45,796 nucleotides of DNA, from positions 1 to 45,796 of the forward strand of contig JAGQYK010000024.1 of the NCBI GenBank assembly GCA_020436125.1. The letters are read 5' to 3'. How positions within the stretch are numbered: the first letter of the stretch is position 1; each line of letters begins with the position of its first letter. Under the pieces are notes generated by a model. That model was not told the origin of the DNA. It saw only the letters and a program-made list of their open reading frames with translations, and ran no database searches. A program made the position numbers and the translations under genes. Shown here piece after piece: positions 6,906 through 14,984 of this stretch. This DNA is from Cyclobacteriaceae bacterium (lineage in GTDB: Bacteria; Bacteroidota; Bacteroidia; Cytophagales; Cyclobacteriaceae).

Positions 6906-8147
6906 ATGAACAACAGATTCAATTTGCTTTTCTACTTCAAGAAGCCAAAAAAATATGGTAAGAAAGAGTTGCCGATTTACATGAGAGTGAGTGTTGATTG
7001 CAAGAGAATGGAGATATCAACTCAACGTAAATGGGATCCTGCTCGCTGGAACGTAGCCGCTGCAAGAGCCATCGGAACAAAGGAGGACGCACGCGCGCTT
7101 AATGCTCACTTGGACACGCTTCAGGGAAGAGTTTATGAAGCCCAGCGACAACTTATAGCTGATAATAAAGAGATCACAGTAAGCAATATCAAAGCACGGC
7201 TTGAAGGGAGAAGAGGCGAGTCAAGGATGCTTATTGAAATATTTCGAGAGCATAACAATAAGCTAGCCCAACTAGTGAATAAAGATTTTGCTCCTGGCAC
7301 CTTAGAGCGTTATGAAACAGCATTGAGTCATACCGCTTCATTCATACAGTGGAAATATAAAAGGCCGGATATCGATATTCTCGAACTCAATTTTGGGTTT
7401 GCAACAGAATTTGAATTTTGGCTTAAAACAGTCCGCAATTGTAGTCACAATACCTCTGTGAAATACATCAGCAATCTTAAGAAGATCATCAACATCTGTA
7501 TGAAAAATGGCTGGCTTCAAAGAGATCCGTTTACAGGCTATAAAATGAATAAGCGAGAGGTAGTTCGTGAGTTTCTGTCAAAAGATGAGATTGAGCTAGT
7601 CTACAATAAGGTGTTTTCAACAAATCGCCTGAATCTGGTTAGGGATATTTTCATTTTCAGTTGCTTTACTGGGCTTTCGTATGCAGATATTAAAAAGTTG
7701 AAACGTTCGGAAATTGTAATTGGGATTGATGGGGAGAAATGGATCACAACTCAACGACAAAAAACTGAATCCACTTCCCGAATTCCGTTGCTGTCCATTG
7801 CAATAGAAATCATGAAAAAATATCAAAATAACGCCAAGTGCATAAATGAAGACTTAGTGTTGCCAATTCTAAGCAACCAGAAGATGAATGCCTATCTAAA
7901 AGAAATTGCGGATTTGGTCGGAGTAAAGAAACAGTTCACTTTTCATTGCGCTCGACATACTTTTGCTACCACGGTTACCTTAACCAATGGGGTACCCATT
8001 GAAAGTGTATCTAAAATGCTGGGGCATAAAAATCTAAAAACTACACAGCATTACGCGAAGATTCTTGACAGAAAAGTTAGCGAAGATATGAAATCCTTGA
8101 AGGAAAATTTTGAATTTAAATTCAGTTTAAAAGGAGCTACAAAATAA
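6906..8147 (+). CDS. int: Tyrosine recombinase/integrase, IntDOT-like
   Basis: Site-specific integrase expected to insert and excise the element at tRNA-Ser. It has 413 residues: an arm-binding domain (about 1-95), a SAM-like core-binding domain (about 105-205) and a catalytic domain (about 215-400). Catalytic residues seen are H347 and R350 in HCARHTFATT, the histidine of GHKNLKTTQHY, and nucleophile Y383. At the place of the first catalytic arginine (usual TGLR) there is Ser258 (FTGLSYADI). This matches what is known for IntDOT of the Bacteroides element CTnDOT, so it is probably active. It reads away from the tRNA, 250 bases inside the left end. Confidence 0.93.
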   Translation: MNNRFNLLFYFKKPKKYGKKELPIYMRVSVDCKRMEISTQRKWDPARWNVAAARAIGTKEDARALNAHLDTLQGRVYEAQRQLIADNKEITVSNIKARLEGRRGESRMLIEIFREHNNKLAQLVNKDFAPGTLERYETALSHTASFIQWKYKRPDIDILELNFGFATEFEFWLKTVRNCSHNTSVKYISNLKKIINICMKNGWLQRDPFTGYKMNKREVVREFLSKDEIELVYNKVFSTNRLNLVRDIFIFSCFTGLSYADIKKLKRSEIVIGIDGEKWITTQRQKTESTSRIPLLSIAIEIMKKYQNNAKCINEDLVLPILSNQKMNAYLKEIADLVGVKKQFTFHCARHTFATTVTLTNGVPIESVSKMLGHKNLKTTQHYAKILDRKVSEDMKSLKENFEFKFSLKGATK

Positions 8148-8234
8148 TCGGCTAAAAAAAATGATCCTATCACCATCTTTGGGTTCCACGAATCCACGTA
8201 ACTAAGTCAGCGGGGTGAATTGGAATCTTGCTTT

Positions 8235-8250
8235 GCCCTTGGAGAAGGGC
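8235..8250 (+). other. Hairpin between integrase and the next gene pair
   Basis: GCCCTT-GGAG-AAGGGC, a perfect 6-bp stem with a 4-base loop, 88 bases after the integrase stop. No T-run follows, so a simple terminator is not supported. It could be a protein-bound RNA or an mRNA end. Confidence 0.4.
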
Positions 8251-8305
8251 CGGAAAATGGCGATTTTTATGAAACTTAAATCAGTACCCCTTGTGTTATC
8301 CGGAC

Positions 8306-8497
8306 ATGATTAAACCAATTGTATATCATAGTTTTGAAGAGAAAGAAATCCTTGAAAGGGAGCTCAATGCAAGTATTCCGTTTAAAAAAAGAGTTCACAT
8401 GTCTAAGACCTTAATGGACATTTTTTACTATGCCAGCAGGAAGGAGCAGAGATTTTCTAATCATACCCCTAAAAGAAAACTGACCATTAAGAGATGA
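8306..8497 (+). CDS. Small protein paired with a nucleotidyltransferase (candidate antitoxin)
   Basis: A 63-residue protein from ATG 8306; a TTG at 8291 in frame would add five residues. It is charged and helical (HSFEEKEILERELNAS, then KKRVHMSKTLMDIFYYAS), with a basic tail. The stop overlaps the ATG of the next gene by 4 bases (ATGA), so the two are translationally coupled. Short ORFs in front of minimal nucleotidyltransferases are common in Bacteroidota mobile elements and are thought to be toxin-antitoxin-like. I see no DNA-binding motif. Confidence 0.65.
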   Translation: MIKPIVYHSFEEKEILERELNASIPFKKRVHMSKTLMDIFYYASRKEQRFSNHTPKRKLTIKR

Positions 8498-9012
8498 TTG
8501 GCGGTGAAGCAGAGCGTTATCTCGCAAAGGTTTGTTCTGCGCTTAATTCCCATGACGTTGATTACATTGTTGTCGGAGGCGCTGCCGTAAGTCATTACGG
8601 ATATAATCGCCCTTCCGGCATTGGAAACTATAAGGAAAACTTGAAAGTCGATCTTGATTTCTGGTATAAGCCTTCAATTGAAAACTACCTTAAGATTCTT
8701 GATGCGCTCGATGACCTAGAGGTTGATACGAGTGAGTTGAGGAATTTAGTTTTTGATAAGGACAGAACTTTCCTCAAAATTCCTCATAGAGATTTTCATA
8801 CAGATTTTCTCCCAACTATGGAAGGATTGAATTCCTTTAAGGCCTCAAAAGGCAAGACTGAAGCTATTGATATTGGAGGAGTCATTCTGCCTGTGATTGC
8901 ATACGATGATCTAATTTTAAACAAGCAGGCCGTTGATCGAAAAATTGATCAATCCGACATTAACGAACTTGATAAAATTCGAAAAGGAAAACGTCACAAG
9001 AGAGGGATCTGA
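8494..9012 (+). CDS. Nucleotidyltransferase-fold protein (AbiEii/MNT-like)
   Basis: A 172-residue protein with the minimal nucleotidyltransferase signature: GG at residues 28-29 in IVVGGAAVSHYG, then the metal-binding pair D53 and D55 in VDLDFWY. A third acidic residue could be D103 in HTDFLP. Such enzymes transfer nucleotides to protein or RNA. In AbiE and MenT/MNT systems they form one half of toxin-antitoxin or phage-exclusion pairs. The coupled small gene upstream supports such a role, and the location beside the integrase is typical of defence cargo. The enzyme target is unknown. Confidence 0.75.
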   Translation: MIGGEAERYLAKVCSALNSHDVDYIVVGGAAVSHYGYNRPSGIGNYKENLKVDLDFWYKPSIENYLKILDALDDLEVDTSELRNLVFDKDRTFLKIPHRDFHTDFLPTMEGLNSFKASKGKTEAIDIGGVILPVIAYDDLILNKQAVDRKIDQSDINELDKIRKGKRHKRGI

Positions 9013-9052
9013 TTTTTCTAAATAGGAAAGGCCGTTAAATAAAATAATAGAG

Positions 9053-10318
9053 TTAGTGAGTTTTGAATTTTAAGTGCGTATAGAGCGTACTTTGTTCAAT
9101 GCTATTCTTCAATGTAGGCAAAGGCACTCCAATTTCATTAAGAAATGCACAAGCCATTACAATTGCGATTTTTTCACTTAAAAAGTGTGTTTCAAGATAC
9201 TTCTTATTTTCCATCGAGGAGATTGGATTTGAGTGAGTAAAATCATTTCTGAAATTCTTAATCTTTTCAGCAAGTTCATTGATACTCCTGATTTTAAGCA
9301 CACTACTGTAAGCTTTCTTATATTTCTTAAATACTGATACTACTCGCTTTTTAAACTCAACTTTTGTTTGTGTAGTTTCTCGATGAAATGCTTCAATAGA
9401 CTTCGCTAACTCAATAAATCGATCGGAAGCATATGAATCGTGATTATTAAAAGTTACGACATATGGCACTAACGATGTGTGAAATAGATTTCCTTTGAGA
9501 TACCACTTCTTGACTAATGACGGGAATATATCTTTTATAAGTTCATAGTCTATGAAACAATCTCGTGGATCAAGGTTTTCATTTATGGGATACGGGAAGT
9601 GCTTGAGCTGATAAAAAACCTTAGCTTCATAAAGCTTTTTTGAGTCCTTCGTCTTAAAATACATCGACAATTCTCGTGGGTAGACTGGTTGCTGTGTTAC
9701 GACTGAAAGAAAATTTTGAAAATGTGTAAGTAGTTTTAACATTTCTCGCAGCCTTACTTTTCTTTTAGACTCCAGTACAAAAAATAACTTTTGTGAAATT
9801 GTAACTTCTTTTTGAACCCGGTGCAAGGAGGGACCAGCTGCCGCTGGTTTTATTGAAAGTTGCATAGTGCGGGTAATTGGTAAGATCACTGCTTCCGGAA
9901 GCTCATATTCAACACTTGTTTTGAATTTGCCCTTACCATATTTGATTTTGAACCCTTGAGAGAAGTTAAACCAATTATCCATATACGAAAAGCGTGCGGC
10001 TACTTTGTTGAATGAAAGGTCATTCTCATCGGTGAACCAGCCTCCCATGAATACCATATTTACGGCATAGACCGCAGTCTCAACCTCCATAAAGATATTA
10101 TTTCTCGATACCTCGAAAGAATTGTAAAGCGTTATAGCCTTGTCGCCTGATACATAACCCCAAATTAGTTTGAGCTTAATCATATTCGGTGGAAACCCCC
10201 CTATCAATTCAAGTTTGATGCCGTGGGTAGGTTCAAACTTTAGTATCCCTGGTATCCTTCTTTCTTTGCCCTCTCCGGGCAGGTACCAGTACCCCTTTAA
10301 TTCGAATGATTGATCCAT
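9053..10318 (-). CDS. ApeA-like HEPN anti-phage protein
   Basis: A 421-residue protein. The N-terminus (GYWYLPGEGKERRIPGIL, then LKFEPTHGIKLELIGGF, residues 9-42) fits the ApeA N-terminal domain, a beta-rich module of about 280 residues. The C-terminal part (about 310-405) is helical and contains R357-N-D-F-T-H362, the R-x4-H motif of HEPN ribonucleases. E. coli ApeA is a known abortive-infection protein of this build, so RNA cleavage on phage infection is the likely role. It lies 32 bp downstream of the gene at 10351-11262 on the same strand, probably one operon. The family call is from motif memory and needs a profile check. Confidence 0.75.
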   Translation of the reverse strand: MDQSFELKGYWYLPGEGKERRIPGILKFEPTHGIKLELIGGFPPNMIKLKLIWGYVSGDKAITLYNSFEVSRNNIFMEVETAVYAVNMVFMGGWFTDENDLSFNKVAARFSYMDNWFNFSQGFKIKYGKGKFKTSVEYELPEAVILPITRTMQLSIKPAAAGPSLHRVQKEVTISQKLFFVLESKRKVRLREMLKLLTHFQNFLSVVTQQPVYPRELSMYFKTKDSKKLYEAKVFYQLKHFPYPINENLDPRDCFIDYELIKDIFPSLVKKWYLKGNLFHTSLVPYVVTFNNHDSYASDRFIELAKSIEAFHRETTQTKVEFKKRVVSVFKKYKKAYSSVLKIRSINELAEKIKNFRNDFTHSNPISSMENKKYLETHFLSEKIAIVMACAFLNEIGVPLPTLKNSIEQSTLYTHLKFKTH

Positions 10319-10350
10319 TTTCCAGCAGTTTTTGGGGGTGAGCCTTTATT

Positions 10351-11262
10351 TCATTCTTGATATTGTCCGATCAAATTCATAAGGCCAAGCGTTACAAGAT
10401 AGATTGACTCGGCTTCACACCTTGTAAAATCTGTTTTCATTCCTGAATGGTGGGGCTTTGATGCAATAGAAGATGTGGTTTTATTTATTGTGTCAATCCA
10501 TGTTAGTGTAGAGTCATCTACCTTGGAGAGCCACTTAAATGCTGACTCAGATTTAGTTCCATTCTTTAACTTAGTAAGATTTCGCGTGAGTGAATCCATC
10601 GCATTTCTGCAATGGGCTATGCATACATTATACTCTCCTTGATTAAAGTATAATTCAGCCTTATTAAATTCAAAGATAATATTCTCATAAGCTTCATTCA
10701 GGTTCCGGTGCTTTAGAGGAATCTCGATTAACAGGAATCCAGGCCAACCAAGTCCGGGTAAAATTTTATTAACCCATGTTGATTGGGGGATCGTGAACCA
10801 AATGCTACCTCTGCAAAAAGAGGTCTTTTCAAGGCTCCATATCATTTCATTATCAATGAAACTTGTTCCCTCTTTTCTAAGAATGGAAAAGACAAGGTCA
10901 AGTTTCAAGTTTACATCTGCTTTGTTGCGGATCTTTTGAAGACTATGTACAACCTCTTTATCCATTTGAAATACAAACCAAATGCCAGTCTTTCTTTCAC
11001 GATAGTTTTCTTGATCATAGATAACCTCTCCCATTGGAGCTAATACATTTGATAAAGTCATCCCAGTACTGGATTCTAAGAGACCCGCTTGAACATTCAT
11101 GAAGTCGAGAGCGGCTTTCCCGAAATTTTTCGGAAATCTTAAGTTAATGGAGAGGAAAACTCGTAGGTAGGAGCGGAGTCCATCATAAACTCCTTCAAGA
11201 AGACCAAGGTCGATTTCAAGGTCTTGAGACATTCCTCCGATTTCGAAACTGCCTTTTGACAT
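10351..11262 (-). CDS. Uncharacterised protein upstream of the ApeA-like gene, helical C-terminus
   Basis: A 303-residue soluble protein I do not recognise. The N-terminal 180 residues mix strands and helices. From about 190 it is helical (ELYFNQGEYNVCIAHCRNAMDSL), and the end KPHHSGMKTDFTRCEAESIYL leads into a last hydrophobic helix. The layout of helix-R-x-A plus a late H...R...E helix recalls HEPN-like domains seen in abortive-infection proteins, but there is no clean R-x4-6-H. Being first in an apparent two-gene operon with the ApeA-like HEPN protein, it could be its sensor, inhibitor or partner. Divergent from the gene at 11509. Confidence 0.6.
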   Translation of the reverse strand: MSKGSFEIGGMSQDLEIDLGLLEGVYDGLRSYLRVFLSINLRFPKNFGKAALDFMNVQAGLLESSTGMTLSNVLAPMGEVIYDQENYRERKTGIWFVFQMDKEVVHSLQKIRNKADVNLKLDLVFSILRKEGTSFIDNEMIWSLEKTSFCRGSIWFTIPQSTWVNKILPGLGWPGFLLIEIPLKHRNLNEAYENIIFEFNKAELYFNQGEYNVCIAHCRNAMDSLTRNLTKLKNGTKSESAFKWLSKVDDSTLTWIDTINKTTSSIASKPHHSGMKTDFTRCEAESIYLVTLGLMNLIGQYQE

Positions 11263-11445
11263 TATCTGGTATTTGTTTTACTGTAGCGAATTCAAGTGCT
11301 GAGTAAGTAGTAAGTAATTTTAGCATATCGTTTTTAGATTTCAATAGTTCATATCAATAATTGTTGATAAAAATACCCCGCTGATGAGTCGAAAACCTAT
11401 TATCTGCCAGGTAATTCCTATTCTTAGATCATGGTCGGATTTTAA

Positions 11446-11453
11446 TATTTTTG
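11446..11453 (+). promoter_or_regulatory. Candidate -7 box for the gene at 11509
   Basis: TATTTTTG matches TAnnTTTG in the 246-base divergent intergenic region, 55 bases before the ATG. I see no good -33 partner. Confidence 0.3.
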
Positions 11454-11508
11454 GCTATCTCCGTTGAAGGTCCAAAGGCATTGGTTAATTGAATAAAACG
11501 AAATAATT

Positions 11509-13344
11509 ATGAGGTTTAAAGAAGCAAACATTTCAATTAAGTCCATCGATGAGTTTTACGAGTTCTTAGATAATTCATCACTTGATTTGGACTATAGTTG
11601 GGATTTTGTACAACCTATCGCTCTCTTGAAGAAAGAGACAAATGATCCAATAATTCTTCATCATCTGCAATGGGAACTAGCATGTTTCAGCTTTGAGTTC
11701 AGGGGCGCAACACTCTTCTCTCTGGCGTACTCTTATGATCTCGTATCTGGAGAGGTAATGCAATATCCTTCGTCTAAAGAATTCGAAGATGCGGGTTTTG
11801 AATATATTAAAGATAGGGTTGACCAAGTTAAGAATCCTCTTCTTCGAGCCAGATACAATCATTTGTTGTGGAAAGCGCCTAAGGGAATTAAGAATCTGAA
11901 ATACGCGACACGGGCTATCGAAAATTATGTTGTTTCTGTTAGGAAACTATTGAACAAGAAAGTAGGCAAGCCAGATGAAAAGTATTTACGGGTATCCAAT
12001 CACTACGAATCATTAGTTGGGATTTGCAGTGAGATAAATTTTAAAAACAGGGAATTGATAATAGGATTAACGAGTGAAATTCTTCACCAACGTGTAGTCC
12101 CTTTCTTCCTTCGTCATGCGGTTATGGATACAATGCTTAAGAATCCAAAGTACTTCAAAGCAGTTGAATTTCATGGATCCCTTAATCTTTTCGTAACGGA
12201 GCTTGAATCTGGCGGTGAGTTAGACTATTTCATGATGGTCCACAACTACTTACCAACGGCTTTGAAGATTGCACAGAGAACAAATGATAATGTAAAAAAG
12301 TGGCACAACTATATGGCTGATTGTTACATACGATTAGCTGAAAAAGAAACCAATGAAGAGCGGTACTGGATAAAGCAAGATTATTATACACACGCAATTC
12401 ATGCTTATGGCCGTGCGGGCAATGTTGAGAAGAAAAAAGAAATAGAGCAGCTCTATTTTGAGCTCAAACCTAAGGTTAGACTGCCAGGCGTTAAGATGCA
12501 ATTCGATGTTACCGAAATATACAAGGAATTGGAGAATCATGCGGAAAGTATTGTCAAAAGAACTCCTGAAACAATCTACTCAATCATTATGTCAGGAAGG
12601 GGCATTTTTCCTTCTGCAGAGAAGTTACGGAACAGGCCTAAGCATCCAGATGAAGCCATTCTTAATTTAGGGCATCGCGTGGATTTTGATCGCAACAAAA
12701 ACATTGGTAGTGCCGGGTCGGGCCAGAATGAGCCTTTTATCGATCCATATCATTGGGAGGTTCAGGGAATAGCCTTGCCTCTTCTGGAATTCATTTTCGC
12801 GAAAGGCATCCAATCAGGGAAGCTAACTTTCGAAAATATGATTGTATTTCTCAAGCAATACACTTGGTTTGGAAAACCTTTTTCGCGAATCGATTTAGGT
12901 GGAGAAGATATAATCATAGATTGGATTAAATTACTTGCTCCAGCAATTGTTGAATATTTTGTTCAAACAAAAAGTACTTTTGAAAACAAACTCTATTCTC
13001 CAGATTATACACTTTGCATAGATAGCCTTGTGCTGAAGCTTGAAGGCCTACTTAGAAATTTTTGTGAACAACTGAATTTCGCTACAAATGTCACCGGGAA
13101 GCTGGGAATTCAGGAAGCAAATATTAGTCAAATATTTGAGATTGAAGAACTCAAGAGATATTTTGATGAGGATGACTTTCTACTATTCAAATACTTACTC
13201 CTGAGAGAAGGTGGAATCAACCTACGAAATAATGTTGCTCATTGCTTTTATACACACCATGACTATGGCAGAGGTAAAATGCATTTATTGTTGGCGACAA
13301 TTTTGAGGATCGGGAAGTATAATTTCAGACCAGAAAAACCATAA
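11509..13344 (+). CDS. Large HEPN-like protein, probably DUF4209 type
   Basis: A 611-residue soluble protein, mostly helical. The first 320 residues look like repeated helical hairpins (for example KWHNYMADCYIRLAEKETNEERYWIKQDYYTHAIHAYGRAG, split over 266-306). The C-terminal 120 residues (about 490-605) contain DSLVLKLEGLLRNFCEQL and R573-N-N-V-A-H578, an R-x4-H motif placed as in HEPN ribonucleases and the DUF4209 C-terminal family. It is the third likely HEPN-related gene in a row in this cargo block. A defence role is inferred from motif and location only. It has its own promoter region, divergent from 10351-11262. Confidence 0.65.
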   Translation: MRFKEANISIKSIDEFYEFLDNSSLDLDYSWDFVQPIALLKKETNDPIILHHLQWELACFSFEFRGATLFSLAYSYDLVSGEVMQYPSSKEFEDAGFEYIKDRVDQVKNPLLRARYNHLLWKAPKGIKNLKYATRAIENYVVSVRKLLNKKVGKPDEKYLRVSNHYESLVGICSEINFKNRELIIGLTSEILHQRVVPFFLRHAVMDTMLKNPKYFKAVEFHGSLNLFVTELESGGELDYFMMVHNYLPTALKIAQRTNDNVKKWHNYMADCYIRLAEKETNEERYWIKQDYYTHAIHAYGRAGNVEKKKEIEQLYFELKPKVRLPGVKMQFDVTEIYKELENHAESIVKRTPETIYSIIMSGRGIFPSAEKLRNRPKHPDEAILNLGHRVDFDRNKNIGSAGSGQNEPFIDPYHWEVQGIALPLLEFIFAKGIQSGKLTFENMIVFLKQYTWFGKPFSRIDLGGEDIIIDWIKLLAPAIVEYFVQTKSTFENKLYSPDYTLCIDSLVLKLEGLLRNFCEQLNFATNVTGKLGIQEANISQIFEIEELKRYFDEDDFLLFKYLLLREGGINLRNNVAHCFYTHHDYGRGKMHLLLATILRIGKYNFRPEKP

Positions 13345-13574
13345 TATGAAGTCCTACAGCTAATGGGTTCAATCCATTTCATTTGGCTCTTTTGACTGCT
13401 TAGGTTTGTGGGCAGGATGTGGGGCAGGCAAATGTGCCAAATACAGGTTAAGAAGAATCCTGAAATTAAGGCACAAAGCACAGGCAAAGGCAAGCGTTTT
13501 GGGTGTTTTGTGCTCACGTTTGATCCTGTTGTTTGCCATTTAGCAAGCTTGATTAACCTTAATAGAAGTCTCCG
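13345..13574. other. Intergenic stretch without a recognisable gene
   Basis: No convincing ORF. A minus-strand reading frame across 13263-13598 lacks any protein-like composition and would cover the promoter of the next gene. The end of the stretch holds that promoter. Confidence 0.5.
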
Positions 13575-13582
13575 TATCTTTG
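13575..13582 (+). promoter_or_regulatory. -7 box for the small gene at 13598
   Basis: TATCTTTG matches TAnnTTTG, 15 bases before the ATG at 13598. TTG (13549-13551) upstream has a long spacer of 23. It supports ATG 13598 over an upstream TTG start. Confidence 0.45.
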
Positions 13583-13597
13583 TTTGAGAAATACACA

Positions 13598-13822
13598 ATG
13601 GAAAAAATTAGGATAGACAACGATAAATGGATTCGAAACGGCTCACAGATACGTCTGGAGCAAAAGCCAGATCTTTATACCGTTTATGTGTATGAGGAAA
13701 TAGGCATGATTGAATTGCTTAATAGAGTTACAAATAAAAGATACACAGCAGGGCAAAGGAGCTCTTCAGGCTGGGAATGGGGAGGCGATCTATGTCATGT
13801 TAAGGAGGTTGTAGAATTCTGA
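13598..13822 (+). CDS. Small hypothetical protein
   Basis: 74 residues from ATG 13598 (MEKIRIDNDKWIRNGSQIRL). It looks like a small beta-rich domain: alternating hydrophobic residues in DLYTVYVYEEIGMIELLNRV, then a tryptophan/glycine-rich turn (SSSGWEWGGDLCHV). No signal peptide or membrane segment. It converges with the relaxase gene, with 4 bases between the stops. I do not recognise the family. The promoter box directly upstream and the acidic, balanced composition make it a plausible real gene. Confidence 0.55.
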   Translation: MEKIRIDNDKWIRNGSQIRLEQKPDLYTVYVYEEIGMIELLNRVTNKRYTAGQRSSSGWEWGGDLCHVKEVVEF

Positions 13823-13826
13823 ATTA

Positions 13827-14984
13827 TCAAAGGCGGCCCCTCCGTTTTCTTTTGCGCTTTTTGCTTTTCAGCTTTTCAAAATCCATATCAGGTTGGTGAT
13901 CAGCGTGGAAAGTATTCCCATGAGAATGACCATCCAGTAACGCTGCCAGATCGAGACCTTTTGATTTTTTTGGAACAATGTTGATGCTGCTGTCATCTTC
14001 TCGTTCAGTTGATCGAGCTGGTTGTCTAGCGTCTGAGCTTTGCTTCGAAGATCTTGCATCGTGGAACTCAGTACCCTCAGGTCGTTTGAATAGTGGCTGC
14101 TGCTTTGCTCGACCTTGGCGTACAGTTTTTGAATCTCTTGAAGAATGGCCATCACCTGTTCCTGCGTCAGGGTTGATGGACTTTGTTCTATCATTTGCCT
14201 GGTGAATTGTTGTGCGATCTCTTTCTTGTTCATAGTTGATCCTGCCTTTTATAGTACTCCACTTGAAATCATTTCCGAGTTTGACTCCTTTAATAATGAT
14301 GCCTTCAAATCCATAGGATATCCCACTAACAAACCCAGTAGAAGCCTGGTTGAACAGAACATTTATTCCTTTGCACTCCAGCGCCTTGATAAATTCCCTT
14401 GTTGTAATCACTTGTTTTTCCTGAAGTATACCCCGGATGAGCACTTGTAACTTCATTTTTTGAGAAGGTTCATTGGTTCGCTTCATCATTTCCAATTCAT
14501 TCTTGGTCATGGCACGCTCTCGTGCCTGACTGCTGGAATTAACCTTTGTTAAGCCGTATCTTATCTCAAGTTCACGCAACACCTTTTCACTTCTTGCAAA
14601 ATCATTGCTATCGCTAAGTACCTTTCCATCGTACCCAATCCGGTTGACAAGGATGTGAAGGTGAGGATGGTCCGCGTCATGGTGGCGAAACATGATAAAC
14701 TGGTGCTGAGTGAATCCATTGGCTACCATGTAATCATGTCCGATCTGTTTCATCCTTTCATTGGCAAGGTCTTCACAAGGTGGGAAGTTGATGGAGGTGT
14801 GATAAAAGTACTTTTGAAGATTGGGGCGCTGTACCCTGACCATCTGCACTTCTTTCATGATCGACTTTTCGGATACACTTACAAAGGAATGATCCAGCAC
14901 TTCAGCTATTCCCCTGTCTACTTTTTCGAGGTTATACCGAAGTGCCCCTCTGAATCCTTTACCCTTGATCTGATTGCCGGTCAT
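13827..14984 (-). CDS. mobA: Relaxase/mobilization nuclease (MOBP-like)
   Basis: Nicks the element at oriT and stays bound to the 5' end during transfer. It has 385 residues. The N-terminus has the nucleophile candidate Y17 in GALRYNLEK. The metal-binding histidine triad is H106-P-H108-L-H110 in HHDADHPHLHI. The relaxase domain ends near residue 250. The last 130 residues are hydrophilic and probably disordered (RDSKTVRQGRAKQQP), ending in a basic tail KSKKRKRKRRGRL. That tail region overlaps a second gene in another frame (13868-14233). The start overlaps mobC by 26 bases, as is usual for mobCA operons. Confidence 0.9.
   Translation of the reverse strand: MTGNQIKGKGFRGALRYNLEKVDRGIAEVLDHSFVSVSEKSIMKEVQMVRVQRPNLQKYFYHTSINFPPCEDLANERMKQIGHDYMVANGFTQHQFIMFRHHDADHPHLHILVNRIGYDGKVLSDSNDFARSEKVLRELEIRYGLTKVNSSSQARERAMTKNELEMMKRTNEPSQKMKLQVLIRGILQEKQVITTREFIKALECKGINVLFNQASTGFVSGISYGFEGIIIKGVKLGNDFKWSTIKGRINYEQERDRTTIHQANDRTKSINPDAGTGDGHSSRDSKTVRQGRAKQQPLFKRPEGTEFHDARSSKQSSDARQPARSTEREDDSSINIVPKKSKGLDLAALLDGHSHGNTFHADHQPDMDFEKLKSKKRKRKRRGRL
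13868..14233 (-). CDS. Nested MobB/MbeB-like coiled-coil membrane protein
   Basis: 121 residues, same strand as the relaxase but shifted one frame, lying wholly inside its 3' third. It starts MNKKEIAQQFTRQMIEQSPS, continues as a heptad-rich coiled coil (about 45-90, DLRSKAQTLDNQLDQLNEKM), and ends in one membrane helix (WMVILMGILSTLITNLIWIL, about 99-118). This is a coherent protein, whereas the relaxase tail in the same DNA is low-complexity. Genes nested in relaxase genes are known from ColE1 (mbeB, mbeD within mbeA), and MbeB-like proteins help dock the relaxosome to the membrane. An AGGA sits about 9 bases before the ATG. Confidence 0.75.
   Translation of the reverse strand: MNKKEIAQQFTRQMIEQSPSTLTQEQVMAILQEIQKLYAKVEQSSSHYSNDLRVLSSTMQDLRSKAQTLDNQLDQLNEKMTAASTLFQKNQKVSIWQRYWMVILMGILSTLITNLIWILKS

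Noticed and set aside
13263-13598. Minus-strand ORF of 111 codons overlapping the end of the DUF4209-like gene
   Set aside because: Composition is unlike a protein, it overlaps a real gene and the promoter of the small gene at 13598.
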